Assembly: GCA_964515055.1 (NCBI GenBank)
Contig: CAZEUG010000018.1
Coordinates: forward strand, 1 to 37,961
Length of the DNA: 37,961 nt
Reading direction: 5' to 3'
Origin: QAMX01 sp964515055
GTDB taxonomy: Bacteria; Bacillota; Clostridia; Oscillospirales; QAMX01
A program made the position numbers and the translations under genes. Below the pieces are notes generated by a model. It searched no databases. It saw nothing but the letters and a program-made list of their open reading frames with translations, and was not told the origin of the DNA. This document shows positions 15,022-22,317 of this stretch, in pieces. Position 1 is the first letter of the stretch; every line of letters begins with the position of its first letter.

Positions 15022-17268
15022 ATGAATCAAATGGATAAAGAAGTCAAATTGTCGGTGAACAACCTGAGAATGTCCTTCCGCACGGATGCGGGCAAGGTGC
15101 AGGCGGCTCGCGATATCTCCTTCGACCTTCACAAGGGCGAAACGCTGGCCATCGTCGGTGAGTCCGGCTCGGGCAAATCCGTGACGGCCAAGGCCATCAT
15201 GGGCATTTCCGCAGTCAACGCGATTCATGAGGGCGGCGAAATCCTGTACGATGGCAAGGACCTGCTCCGCATCCCGGAAGAGGAGATGCACAAGCTCCGC
15301 GGCGATAAAATCGCCATGATTTTCCAGGATCCGCTGTCTGCGCTCAACCCGATCATGCGAATCGGCAAGCAGATCACCGAAGCCATGCTGCTCAAAAACG
15401 AGGCGAACCGGCATGAAGGCCGCGAAGCCTTCAACAAGATGCTGGCGTCTCTCTCTGAAATGATGACGGCGGCACTGAATGCAGGCGAAAAATGCAGCAT
15501 TGCGGCCTCCGAGGTTCCGCACTATATCAAGACGTTCGACAACTTCAATATCTGCGCCATTCGGCTGGAAAACAGCTACAACGCCGCACATACGGCGGCC
15601 GAAGAGCTGATCGCCGTCATTGACGAGTTTTTGTTCCTGACCGAAAAGAAGCAGAAGGTAGACGTCATTGCGACGCTCAACCTGATCGGCCACAAGCTCG
15701 CCGATATCCAGGACAAGTATTTCACCGCCGGATATGCGGACGTGCTCAGCCAGCATAAGGCAGAGCTGGCCAACGTCAAACGGATTGAAAAATCCAAGAT
15801 GACGATCTGGGACGGCGTCAAAAAGGTCGTCACCATGAGCGCCAATAAGCGCGATGCTTCACCGGTGACGGCGACGGCGCTTGCGTCCATGCGTGAAACG
15901 GCTGAAAAAATGCTGGCACAGCCGAAATACGACTTCTTCCGCATCGGGTATTATATCTATAAGCACCCGGACGAGGATCTCAGCAAGATGTCGGCGGAGC
16001 TGGCCAACGAAATGGCGTACCGCTTCCTGAACGAGGACTTCATGGATTCGTTCATTCAGCTGGAGAAGATCGCCGTTGACTACTCCTTCCACAAAATGCT
16101 GGAGAACAAGCAGAAGGCGATTGATGAGCTGGAGGCTGCCGTCCGCTTCTTTGAAAAGGGCGGCTTCACCGAGAAGGAAGCCGATGAACTCTGCAAACGC
16201 GTCGATCAGAGCGTCCGCGATACGATTGACCCGTTGGCACCCATCAAGGACAGCCTGGCCTATACGCTGGGCGGCGCGCTGGAACGCGAAGTCGAAAAGT
16301 ATTTCTTCTACATCAAGAATAACCCCAGGGAGGAGAAGCGCTTTGCCCGCCAGACGGCGAAGCGTGAGGCGCTGCTGGCGCGGGGCAAGACGGTCGATTG
16401 GGAAGTGATTCCGAAGTCGGTCATTGAGCCGGAGGAACAGATTCATGCAATTGCCTCTGTCCTCAACCACGCGATTGACCGGTTCCGCTCCGACCTCGGC
16501 AAGGCGGAGAAATTCGACGTCGATCAGCGCTGCATCGAGATCGTCGATTTCCTCAAGGAAAAGGCATCTCAGGTCGTCAATACGCTGACCAAACGGATTG
16601 CCAAGGAAAAGGCCATCAAGCTGATGGAGGAAGTCGGCATTCCTGAACCGCGCATCCGCTATCGGCAGTATCCGTTCGAGTTCTCCGGCGGTATGCGGCA
16701 GAGAATCGTCATTGCGATTGCGCTGTCAGCCAACCCCGACATCCTGATCTGCGACGAGCCGACTACGGCACTGGACGTGACCATTCAGGCGCAGATTCTG
16801 GAACTGATCAACCGCCTGAAGCGTGAGCACAACCTGTCCATCATCTTCATCACGCACGACCTCGGTGTCGTTGCGAACATGGCGGACAGAATCGCCGTCA
16901 TGTACGCGGGCAAGATCGTCGAGTACGGCACGGCGAACGAAGTGTTCTACAACCCGCAGCACCCCTACACCTGGGCACTGCTCTCGTCGATGCCCGACCT
17001 GGACACCAACGAAAAGCTGGATGCCATTCCCGGTACGCCGCCGAACATGATCTACCCGCCTGTCGGGGATGCATTTGCGGAGCGGAATAAGTACGCGCTG
17101 GAAATCGATTTCGAACAGCAGCCGCCGATGTACGAGGTTACTCCCACGCACTACGCGGCCACCTGGCTGCTCCATCCGAATGCTCCGAAGGTTGAAATGC
17201 CGAAGATCATTACGGAGCGGATCAAGCGCATGAAGGAAAGGGGAGGCAACAATGGCGAACAACAATAA
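15022..17268 (+). CDS. ABC peptide importer ATPase, OppD/DppD-like with ~390-residue insertion
   Basis: All nucleotide-binding motifs are present: Walker A GESGSGKS (46-53), Q-loop FQDP (101-104), signature FSGGMRQR (554-561), Walker B ILICDEP (574-580) and H-loop THD (611-613). The Q-loop and signature are about 450 residues apart instead of about 60, so roughly residues 127-525 are a largely helical insertion in the helical subdomain. The C-terminal oligopeptide-transport extension is present (about 665-720). Its usual cysteines (GC...RC...C) are replaced, reading GDAFAERNKYALEID, so the iron-sulfur cluster described for some Dpp ATPases cannot form. Total length is 748 residues against about 330. 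It overlaps the next ATPase gene by 17 bases. Confidence 0.93.
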   Translation: MNQMDKEVKLSVNNLRMSFRTDAGKVQAARDISFDLHKGETLAIVGESGSGKSVTAKAIMGISAVNAIHEGGEILYDGKDLLRIPEEEMHKLRGDKIAMIFQDPLSALNPIMRIGKQITEAMLLKNEANRHEGREAFNKMLASLSEMMTAALNAGEKCSIAASEVPHYIKTFDNFNICAIRLENSYNAAHTAAEELIAVIDEFLFLTEKKQKVDVIATLNLIGHKLADIQDKYFTAGYADVLSQHKAELANVKRIEKSKMTIWDGVKKVVTMSANKRDASPVTATALASMRETAEKMLAQPKYDFFRIGYYIYKHPDEDLSKMSAELANEMAYRFLNEDFMDSFIQLEKIAVDYSFHKMLENKQKAIDELEAAVRFFEKGGFTEKEADELCKRVDQSVRDTIDPLAPIKDSLAYTLGGALEREVEKYFFYIKNNPREEKRFARQTAKREALLARGKTVDWEVIPKSVIEPEEQIHAIASVLNHAIDRFRSDLGKAEKFDVDQRCIEIVDFLKEKASQVVNTLTKRIAKEKAIKLMEEVGIPEPRIRYRQYPFEFSGGMRQRIVIAIALSANPDILICDEPTTALDVTIQAQILELINRLKREHNLSIIFITHDLGVVANMADRIAVMYAGKIVEYGTANEVFYNPQHPYTWALLSSMPDLDTNEKLDAIPGTPPNMIYPPVGDAFAERNKYALEIDFEQQPPMYEVTPTHYAATWLLHPNAPKVEMPKIITERIKRMKERGGNNGEQQ

Positions 17269-18496
17269 CGAGGTTCTGCTGAAGGTTGACCATCTGTGCC
17301 AGTATTTCCGCATGGGGCACAAGGACCTGAAGGCTGTTGACGATGTCAGCTTTGAGATCAGAAAGGGCGAGGCGTTTGGCCTGGTCGGCGAGTCCGGATG
17401 TGGCAAAACCACCACCGGCCGCTCCATCATCAAACTGTACGATATCACATCGGGCAACGTGTATTTCAAGGGACAGAAGGTCAGTGCGGGTACCCGTTCC
17501 TACAAGGACGCCATCTCGGCTGCACGCCGGGATGCATCGGAGAAGATTCGGAAGCTGCGTGCAGACAAATCGGCCGATTCCAAGGAGGAAATCGAGCGGA
17601 TTCGGAGCGAGCTGAAGGAGACGGTTCAGGAGAATCGCCGCCTCATTCGCGAAGCGCAGACTGACTGCAAATCCGTTGACCGGCAGCACGCTGCCAATAT
17701 GGTGGCCGCGCTGGAACAGGAATATCAGGAAAAATTCGCGGCCGCCGCGAATGACCCCGAAGCGCTTCAGGTGCTGAAGCGCGAATATAAATCCAGACAC
17801 CGCGTCGCCAAAAAGAGCAAGCTGATCACACAGATTCAGATGATCTTCCAGGATCCGATCGCGTCACTCGACCCGCGTATGACCGTCCGCGATATCATCG
17901 CAGAAGGGCTGATCATTAACGGCGTGACCGATAAGGAGTACATCAATCAGAAGGTCTATGAGATTCTGGAAATGGTCGGCCTTGTGCGCGAACACGCAGA
18001 CCGCTATCCGCATGAGTTCTCCGGCGGCCAGCGCCAGCGCATCGGCATTGCGCGTGCGGTCATCATGCAGCCGGAAATGATCATTGCCGATGAGCCGATT
18101 TCGGCGCTTGACGTGTCGATTCAGGCACAGGTGATCAACCTGCTGAACGATCTCCGTGATCGCCTGGGACTCACCATCCTCTTCATCGCACATGACCTCT
18201 CCGTTGTCAAATATTTCTCCGACCGCATCGGCGTCATGTACTTTGGCAAAATGGTCGAGCTGGCGGACTCTGATGAGCTGTTCAAAAACCCGCTGCATCC
18301 GTATACGCGGTCGCTCCTGTCGGCCATTCCGCTGCCGGATCCGGTGTATGAAAAGCAGCGCATCCGCGTGACCTACAACCCGCTGGCGGAGCACGATTAT
18401 ACGGTCGATACTCCGTCCTTCCGGGAAATCACCCCCGGCCATTTCGTGCATTGCAACGATGCCGAGGAAGCCCGGTATCGGCAGATGCTCCAGTAA
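17252..18496 (+). CDS. ABC peptide importer ATPase, OppF/DppF-like with ~110-residue insertion
   Basis: The 414-residue ATPase has Walker A GESGCGKT (46-53), Q-loop FQDP (199-202), signature FSGGQRQR (256-263), Walker B MIIADEP (276-282) and H-loop AHD (313-315). Between the strand after Walker A ('GNVYFKGQKV', 68-77) and the Q-loop there are about 110 extra residues (80-190). They are highly charged and helical, with coiled-coil-like heptads ('KEEIERIRSELKETVQENRR'). The insertion site differs from that of the partner ATPase. The ATG lies within the 3' end of the upstream gene, behind GGGGAGG (17240-17246). Together with the preceding subunit it should form the ATPase heterodimer. Confidence 0.94.
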   Translation: MANNNNEVLLKVDHLCQYFRMGHKDLKAVDDVSFEIRKGEAFGLVGESGCGKTTTGRSIIKLYDITSGNVYFKGQKVSAGTRSYKDAISAARRDASEKIRKLRADKSADSKEEIERIRSELKETVQENRRLIREAQTDCKSVDRQHAANMVAALEQEYQEKFAAAANDPEALQVLKREYKSRHRVAKKSKLITQIQMIFQDPIASLDPRMTVRDIIAEGLIINGVTDKEYINQKVYEILEMVGLVREHADRYPHEFSGGQRQRIGIARAVIMQPEMIIADEPISALDVSIQAQVINLLNDLRDRLGLTILFIAHDLSVVKYFSDRIGVMYFGKMVELADSDELFKNPLHPYTRSLLSAIPLPDPVYEKQRIRVTYNPLAEHDYTVDTPSFREITPGHFVHCNDAEEARYRQMLQ

Positions 18497-18517
18497 GGAA
18501 ACGGATGGTCAGGAAGA

Positions 18518-18943
18518 TTGAAAACTGAGAAAAGGAAAATCTGGATCAAGTATGCCGTCTGCCTTGCGGTGGCTGCATTGATCACTTTGATCGTTTTCGC
18601 GATCAAAGGCTTTTTCACGGACAGAATCGAAACCAACATCGGCATTCTGGCCGACGGGTTCACGGTTTCCGGCCTCCTGCTGACGCTGTTTGCGGGAATG
18701 CTCTTTGTCAGCGGCGAGGGCGCATTCATCGGAATCGGCTTCGTGCTGAGAAATGTTGTGCTGGCGCTGATCCCCATGGGACGGCGGCGCCACGAGGTGT
18801 ATGCCCAATACCGGGAACGCAAGCTGAACAGGGTGAAAAAGCAGAGCGATCACTGCATCCTGATAGTCGGGCTGGTCTTTCTGGCCATCGGCATCCTTTT
18901 TACCGTGATCTGGTATACGAAGTACTACCAAATCCCCGCATAA
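18518..18943 (+). CDS. Small membrane protein, DUF3899-like
   Basis: This 141-residue protein has three predicted membrane helices: about 12-30, 44-72 and 112-134. A basic cytoplasmic loop ('MGRRRHEVYAQYRERKLNRVKK') lies between the second and third. The architecture and C-terminal 'ILIVGLVFLAIGILFTVIW' resemble DUF3899 proteins. The start appears to be TTG 18518, as no ATG exists in frame before the first helix. It follows the last importer gene by 21 bases and precedes the operon's terminator, so it is probably co-transcribed. Function is unknown; an accessory role for the importer is inference. Confidence 0.72.
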   Translation: MKTEKRKIWIKYAVCLAVAALITLIVFAIKGFFTDRIETNIGILADGFTVSGLLLTLFAGMLFVSGEGAFIGIGFVLRNVVLALIPMGRRRHEVYAQYRERKLNRVKKQSDHCILIVGLVFLAIGILFTVIWYTKYYQIPA

Positions 18944-18963
18944 CCATCAACTGCTCCAGACGA

Positions 18964-18994
18964 AACGGCAAGCCGAAACCGGCTTGCCGTTTTT
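18964..18994 (+). terminator. Intrinsic terminator of the importer operon
   Basis: A 12-bp stem AACGGCAAGCCG (18964-18975) / CGGCTTGCCGTT (18980-18991), with a 4-base loop, runs into a T tract (18990-18994). Confidence 0.93.
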
Positions 18995-19000
18995 GATTCA

Positions 19001-19045
19001 AAAAGCAGCTCAAAGGATGCACGAACGCCATCTGAGCTGCTTTTT
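19001..19045 (-). terminator. Second hairpin, terminator for the convergent MBL gene
   Basis: A 12-bp stem (19001-19012 with 19033-19044) encloses a 20-base loop. Read on the minus strand the stem ends in TTTT, placing a terminator downstream of the minus-strand hydrolase. Read on the plus strand it ends in TTTTT, so it may act in both directions. Confidence 0.75.
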
Positions 19046-19106
19046 CTGTGTGAATTTTCAAAAATGCGGAAAGACAACGGGAAAGGGACAAGCCGCAGCG
19101 TGACGC

Positions 19107-19892
19107 TCAGAACTCCTCCGTCATGCCGTCCGAGCAGATGCGGATGCAGATCGGGTGCGCGGCGCTCCATTCGGCGCAGAGCCGCTCACACGCCGGACGG
19201 TTCTCGATGATTTCGCGGCCGTGATGTGTCAGGCGCAGATGCGGAATCCGGTGGGCAACGGCATAGCGGCAGACGTCATCCACGTGATGGTGGCCGGTTT
19301 CCATGATCAGCAGGTCGCAGCCGTCAGCGACCAGAGCATCCAGCTCCTCTATGTGCCGCAGATCGCCGGAAAAGACGATGCGCCGCCCGTCTGCTTCCAG
19401 CAGGAAGGAGAAGGAATGCCAGCCGTTGCTCCCGTCTTCGCGCAGATGCAGATTGTGGAACGCGCTGACGCGGAGATTTTCGTCCGCAAAGATGCAGCCG
19501 TCCGTCAGCGGATGCGCATCCAGCTCGAAGGAAAAACGGTAGTCGGTTGTTCCGCAGGCGACCGATTCAATGGCGGGCAGCAGCGTGAGATCGGGGAAAA
19601 AGACGGACAGCGTGTTGTCGCGAACCAGCTGCCGGTGGTAGCGCCCCTCCAGCTTCTGGATGCAGGCCAGCAGATTGGCCATCCCACCGATGTGATCGAG
19701 GTGCGGGTGTGAGACAAAGAGCGCGGCGGTCTGCATCACATCCAGACCGGAGGCGTAGGCCTGATGCACACAGTTCTCCCCGGCTTCAAACCAGTAAAAC
19801 AGGCCGCCGACCTCCAGAATCCATGCGCTGTGGTGCATACCCGGGAAGGGCTCCGTTCCGGATAACGTCCCTAAAAAGTGAAATTTCAGCAT
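19107..19892 (-). CDS. MBL-fold metallo-hydrolase (RNase Z-like subgroup)
   Basis: The 261-residue protein opens with 'MLKFHFLGTLSGTEPFPG', typical of the ElaC/RNase Z-like branch. It carries the metal motif SHPHLDH (61-67; His62, His64, Asp66, His67), a later 'VFSGDLR' with the bridging aspartate, and 'METGHHHVDD' and 'LTHHGRE' histidines. Two-metal hydrolysis of a phosphodiester or ester is expected. It lacks the long exosite arm of tRNA-processing RNase Z, so tRNA 3' processing is unlikely. The start is at MLKFHF, with AAGGTGG upstream. A consensus promoter lies at 19940-19968. It is monocistronic. Confidence 0.87.
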   Translation of the reverse strand: MLKFHFLGTLSGTEPFPGMHHSAWILEVGGLFYWFEAGENCVHQAYASGLDVMQTAALFVSHPHLDHIGGMANLLACIQKLEGRYHRQLVRDNTLSVFFPDLTLLPAIESVACGTTDYRFSFELDAHPLTDGCIFADENLRVSAFHNLHLREDGSNGWHSFSFLLEADGRRIVFSGDLRHIEELDALVADGCDLLIMETGHHHVDDVCRYAVAHRIPHLRLTHHGREIIENRPACERLCAEWSAAHPICIRICSDGMTEEF

Positions 19893-19939
19893 CAAATCCA
19901 CCTTTCCGGACGCCAACGGGCGTCCGTCAGAATACGTTC

Positions 19940-19968
19940 AGTATATCAAAAATCCAGCGGCTTGTCAA
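19940..19968 (-). promoter_or_regulatory. Sigma-A promoter of the MBL hydrolase gene
   Basis: On the minus strand TTGACA (19968-19963), a 17-base spacer and TATACT (19945-19940) lie about 48 bases upstream of the start codon. Confidence 0.88.
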
Positions 19969-20094
19969 TCCCGACGGATGGGGCAGAGAGCGGATTTCGT
20001 TTGATGTCCATTCCCATTGCTGCCGGTTGTTCTTATCCGGACAAATCGCGGTATCATGGCACAATGGTTGAACCCAATCAACGAAAGAGGTGAA

Positions 20095-20246
20095 AGGGTT
20101 GCAGGGCATTCAAAAGCTGACCGGGGAGTTTGCGGCTTGCCGCAAAACGATGATGCCCCTGGGCGATGAATGATCTCCTGCAAATGATCGAACATGCAAA
20201 TGAGAGGATGAAAGGCTTGCCGGACATAAGCCGGAAAACAGGAAAT
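20095..20246 (+). other. Possible structured leader upstream of nitroreductase gene
   Basis: GGGCAT (20104-20109) can pair with ATGCCC (20153-20158), enclosing a hairpin TTGCGG/CCGCAA (20130-20146). Further short stems follow before GGAGGT (20247-20252). No coding frame here has a ribosome-binding site. I cannot match it to a known riboswitch, and the pairing is only a by-eye prediction. A weak -10-like TATCAT near 20052 could start the transcript. Confidence 0.35.
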
Positions 20247-20260
20247 GGAGGTCACACCAT

Positions 20261-20947
20261 ATGACACAGGGAACAACAATGGACATTCAAACGGCGATGA
20301 AGCAGCGCCACAGCGTCCGCAGCTATACAGCTCGGCCGATCGAAGGCGCAACGCTTCAGGCGTTGCAGGAGGAAATTGCGGCGTGCAACCGCGAGAGCGG
20401 CCTGCACATCCAGCTGGTGCAGCAGGAGCCGAAGGCCTTTGACAGCCTCATGGCGCACTACGGAAAATTCAGCGGCGTGCAGAACTATCTGGCGCTGGTC
20501 GGCAAAAAAAGCCCGTCTCCTGATGAAGCGTGCGGGTATTACGGCGAACGATTGGTGCTGAAGGCGCAGCAGCTCGGCCTGAATACCTGCTGGGTCGCGC
20601 TGACCTACCGGAAGGTTCCGGGTGCATTTACCGTGGAGCGGGGCGAAAAGCTGACGGTTGTTATCGCAATCGGCTATGGCAGGACGCAGGGCGTCCCTCA
20701 CAAATCGAAGACGGCGGCAGAGGTCAGTTCGCAGAGCGGCCAGACACCTGAATGGTTCCGGGCGGGCGTGGAGGCGGCGCTGCTGGCTCCGACTGCAATG
20801 AACCAGCAGAAATTCACGCTGCACTATGAAAACGAAAAGGTGACAGCCAGGGCAGGGCGGGGGTTTTATACCAGACTCGACCTCGGCATTGTTCGCTATC
20901 ATTTTGAATGCGGCTCCGGCAAACAGCAGGATATCTGGAACGCCTGA
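20261..20947 (+). CDS. Nitroreductase-family flavoprotein (TM1586-like)
   Basis: This 228-residue protein has the nitroreductase opening 'AMKQRHSVRSYTARPI' (about 12-27), where the Arg/Ser residues bind FMN phosphate. The second half contains 'GYYGERLVLKAQQLGLNTCWVAL', 'VIAIGYG' and 'AALLAPTAMNQQKFTLH', arranged as in the internally duplicated TM1586-type nitroreductases. It should use FMN and NAD(P)H to reduce a small electrophile or flavin; the natural substrate is unknown. GGAGGT at 20247-20252 supports ATG 20261. An in-frame ATG at 20279 is an alternative. It is single, followed by a hairpin. Confidence 0.88.
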   Translation: MTQGTTMDIQTAMKQRHSVRSYTARPIEGATLQALQEEIAACNRESGLHIQLVQQEPKAFDSLMAHYGKFSGVQNYLALVGKKSPSPDEACGYYGERLVLKAQQLGLNTCWVALTYRKVPGAFTVERGEKLTVVIAIGYGRTQGVPHKSKTAAEVSSQSGQTPEWFRAGVEAALLAPTAMNQQKFTLHYENEKVTARAGRGFYTRLDLGIVRYHFECGSGKQQDIWNA

Positions 20948-20971
20948 CGGCACTCAGACTCCATCTGACCA

Positions 20972-21013
20972 AACGGCAGCGACCATCTATCGAGATGGCC
21001 GCTGCCGTTATTT
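20972..21013 (+). terminator. Hairpin after nitroreductase gene
   Basis: AACGGCAGCG (20972-20981) pairs with CGCTGCCGTT (21000-21009) around an inner CCATCT/AGATGG stem with an ATCG loop. The following TATTT is a weak U-tract. It is probably the nitroreductase terminator. Confidence 0.75.
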
Positions 21014-21383
21014 GATGCAACGCGATTCCGTGCGATGGATCCGTTTTTGTTGTGTTGGGACGATTTTTCGGGGACTTTGCGCGGGCTTCAGCGATTTTGT
21101 ATGAGTATGCGAAACCTTGTGCGACTTTGAATGGTTTGACTCGATTCCGTGCAGGCTTGCACGGCTTGGATGGCCATGCGTGTGCCTTCATACGGTACTG
21201 AAAAAAATCGCGCCAGTTGCTCTGCCGCAAATCCGCACCGCCTGCTTTGGGTCGGCGCATGGCAAATCTGCACCGTGAGTTTGAGCCGCCCTGATGAGAC
21301 GCGGTGAACCCGCGCCGTTCCTTGCCGATACGCCGCGTAGCCACCGCCGTTTCAAACGGGGCGCACTGTCCGCCAGCAGCGCC
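21014..21383. other. Non-coding, G/T-rich region with degenerate repeats
   Basis: No open frame here has a credible start. On the plus strand 21020-21200 is rich in G and T, with recurring words such as GATTCCGTGC (21024 and 21143) and CGATTTT (near 21061 and 21094). The part from 21290 to 21383 is GC-rich and lies downstream of the minus-strand gene ending at 21384; I see no U-tract terminator in it. Confidence 0.4.
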
Positions 21384-21635
21384 TTACTGCTTCGCGCTGC
21401 GAAGCCGAGCTTCCGCGTCCTCGCGGCGCGCATGAGCCGCTGCAATCGCCGCCTCCTGCTGCTTCTGACAGGCGGCTTTCCGCGCTGCCGGACGGCTGTT
21501 GGCACGCGCTTCTGCGAAGCTTGCCCTGGATTCGGCGCGAACGGCGGCAAAATTTGCCTGATCGACACGGTGCTGCGCCTGTGCGCTCTCCTTCATGTCG
21601 GAAAATGCCTGCTTGAAAAACGAAAGAATTTTCAT
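21384..21635 (-). CDS. Small Ala/Arg-rich predicted coiled-coil protein
   Basis: This 83-residue protein begins MKILSFFKQAF and then turns into an alanine-, glutamine- and arginine-rich helix over residues 15-83. The frame is supported by an excellent ribosome-binding site (AAGGAGTG, 9-10 bases upstream) and by its position 52 bases downstream of another minus-strand gene. The amphipathic N terminus could associate with the membrane. I do not recognise a named family. The composition suggests a structural or scaffold protein, but this is only inference. Confidence 0.65.
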   Translation of the reverse strand: MKILSFFKQAFSDMKESAQAQHRVDQANFAAVRAESRASFAEARANSRPAARKAACQKQQEAAIAAAHARREDAEARLRSAKQ

Positions 21636-21687
21636 GGGTTGTCACTCCTTTTTTGAATGAATCGGATGGATAATGAACAAAAGATGG

Positions 21688-22074
21688 TCAATTCATCTCG
21701 CCGGGCGCAGCACCTGTCAGTACGCGCTCGCTGAGCTGCAAAATCCGATCCGCATATTTTCTGCGCCGATGGCGAAGAAAAGCCTGATGGATGGGGTAGT
21801 TGACGATGGCCAGCAGCATCCCAAAGACGCCAAGGACGAGGCCGGGCAGCAGGGTGGCTTCCAGTCCGATTTGCGCGCCGATGTCGGTCATGATCAGGCT
21901 CATGCCGGAGCCCATGATCAATGCGCTGATGCTGCCGAAAATCCAGGCGAACACCGCCGGTGTGCGCCGAACGCGGCGATCCAGTGTCCGGAGCGTATCC
22001 AGCTCCGTGGATTCCTTTTCCAGATATTGTGCGCGGATTTTCTGCGCCAGAAACTGTTGATCGTTCCGTTCCAT
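21688..22074 (-). CDS. Small two-helix membrane protein of unknown function
   Basis: The 128-residue protein has a charged N-terminal helix ('FLAQKIRAQYLEKESTELDTL', about 8-28) and two membrane helices (about 40-62 and 76-94). A basic C-terminal tail ('HRRRKYADRILQLSERVL') follows. From memory, similar gut-Clostridia proteins have been labelled 'dihydropteridine reductase' by automated annotation, but nothing here supports an enzyme: there is no Rossmann fold or catalytic motif. AAAGAGG precedes the start. It is followed by the 83-residue coiled-coil gene in the same direction, likely co-transcribed. Confidence 0.75.
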   Translation of the reverse strand: MERNDQQFLAQKIRAQYLEKESTELDTLRTLDRRVRRTPAVFAWIFGSISALIMGSGMSLIMTDIGAQIGLEATLLPGLVLGVFGMLLAIVNYPIHQAFLRHRRRKYADRILQLSERVLTGAAPGEMN

Positions 22075-22233
22075 ATCAATGCCTCTTTCTGCTGATTGGT
22101 TTCATTTGCCCCACCGCTTGGGGACAGTAATAGAATACACCCCGGCCGTTTGCGTTTTGTTGGGGAGTTGTTTGTGTTCTGTTAATCTGCACATTCACCG
22201 CGCTTTTTCGTCTGTCAGCCAGCTCCCAACAGA

Positions 22234-22279
22234 ATTCCCCGCAAAAAACAGGAAGCGTCTCCTGCCTTTTGCGGGGAAT
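22234..22279 (-). terminator. Intrinsic terminator after the PHP gene
   Basis: Read on the minus strand, CAGGA...TCCTG forms a short hairpin followed by TTTTTT (22248-22243). The whole sits inside a larger 13-bp inverted repeat ATTCCCCGCAAAA (22234-22246) / TTTTGCGGGGAAT (22267-22279). The outer pairing would compete with the U-tract. Confidence 0.8.
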
Positions 22280-22317
22280 GGATGGGTCAAAACGTGTACA
22301 ACGGGGTGCGGTGGGGC

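Noticed and set aside
20814..21344. Minus-strand open frame covering the nitroreductase 3' end and the intergenic region
   Set aside because: It overlaps the nitroreductase gene and its terminator in antisense and lacks an RBS; its Lys/Arg/Pro-rich product resembles no family.
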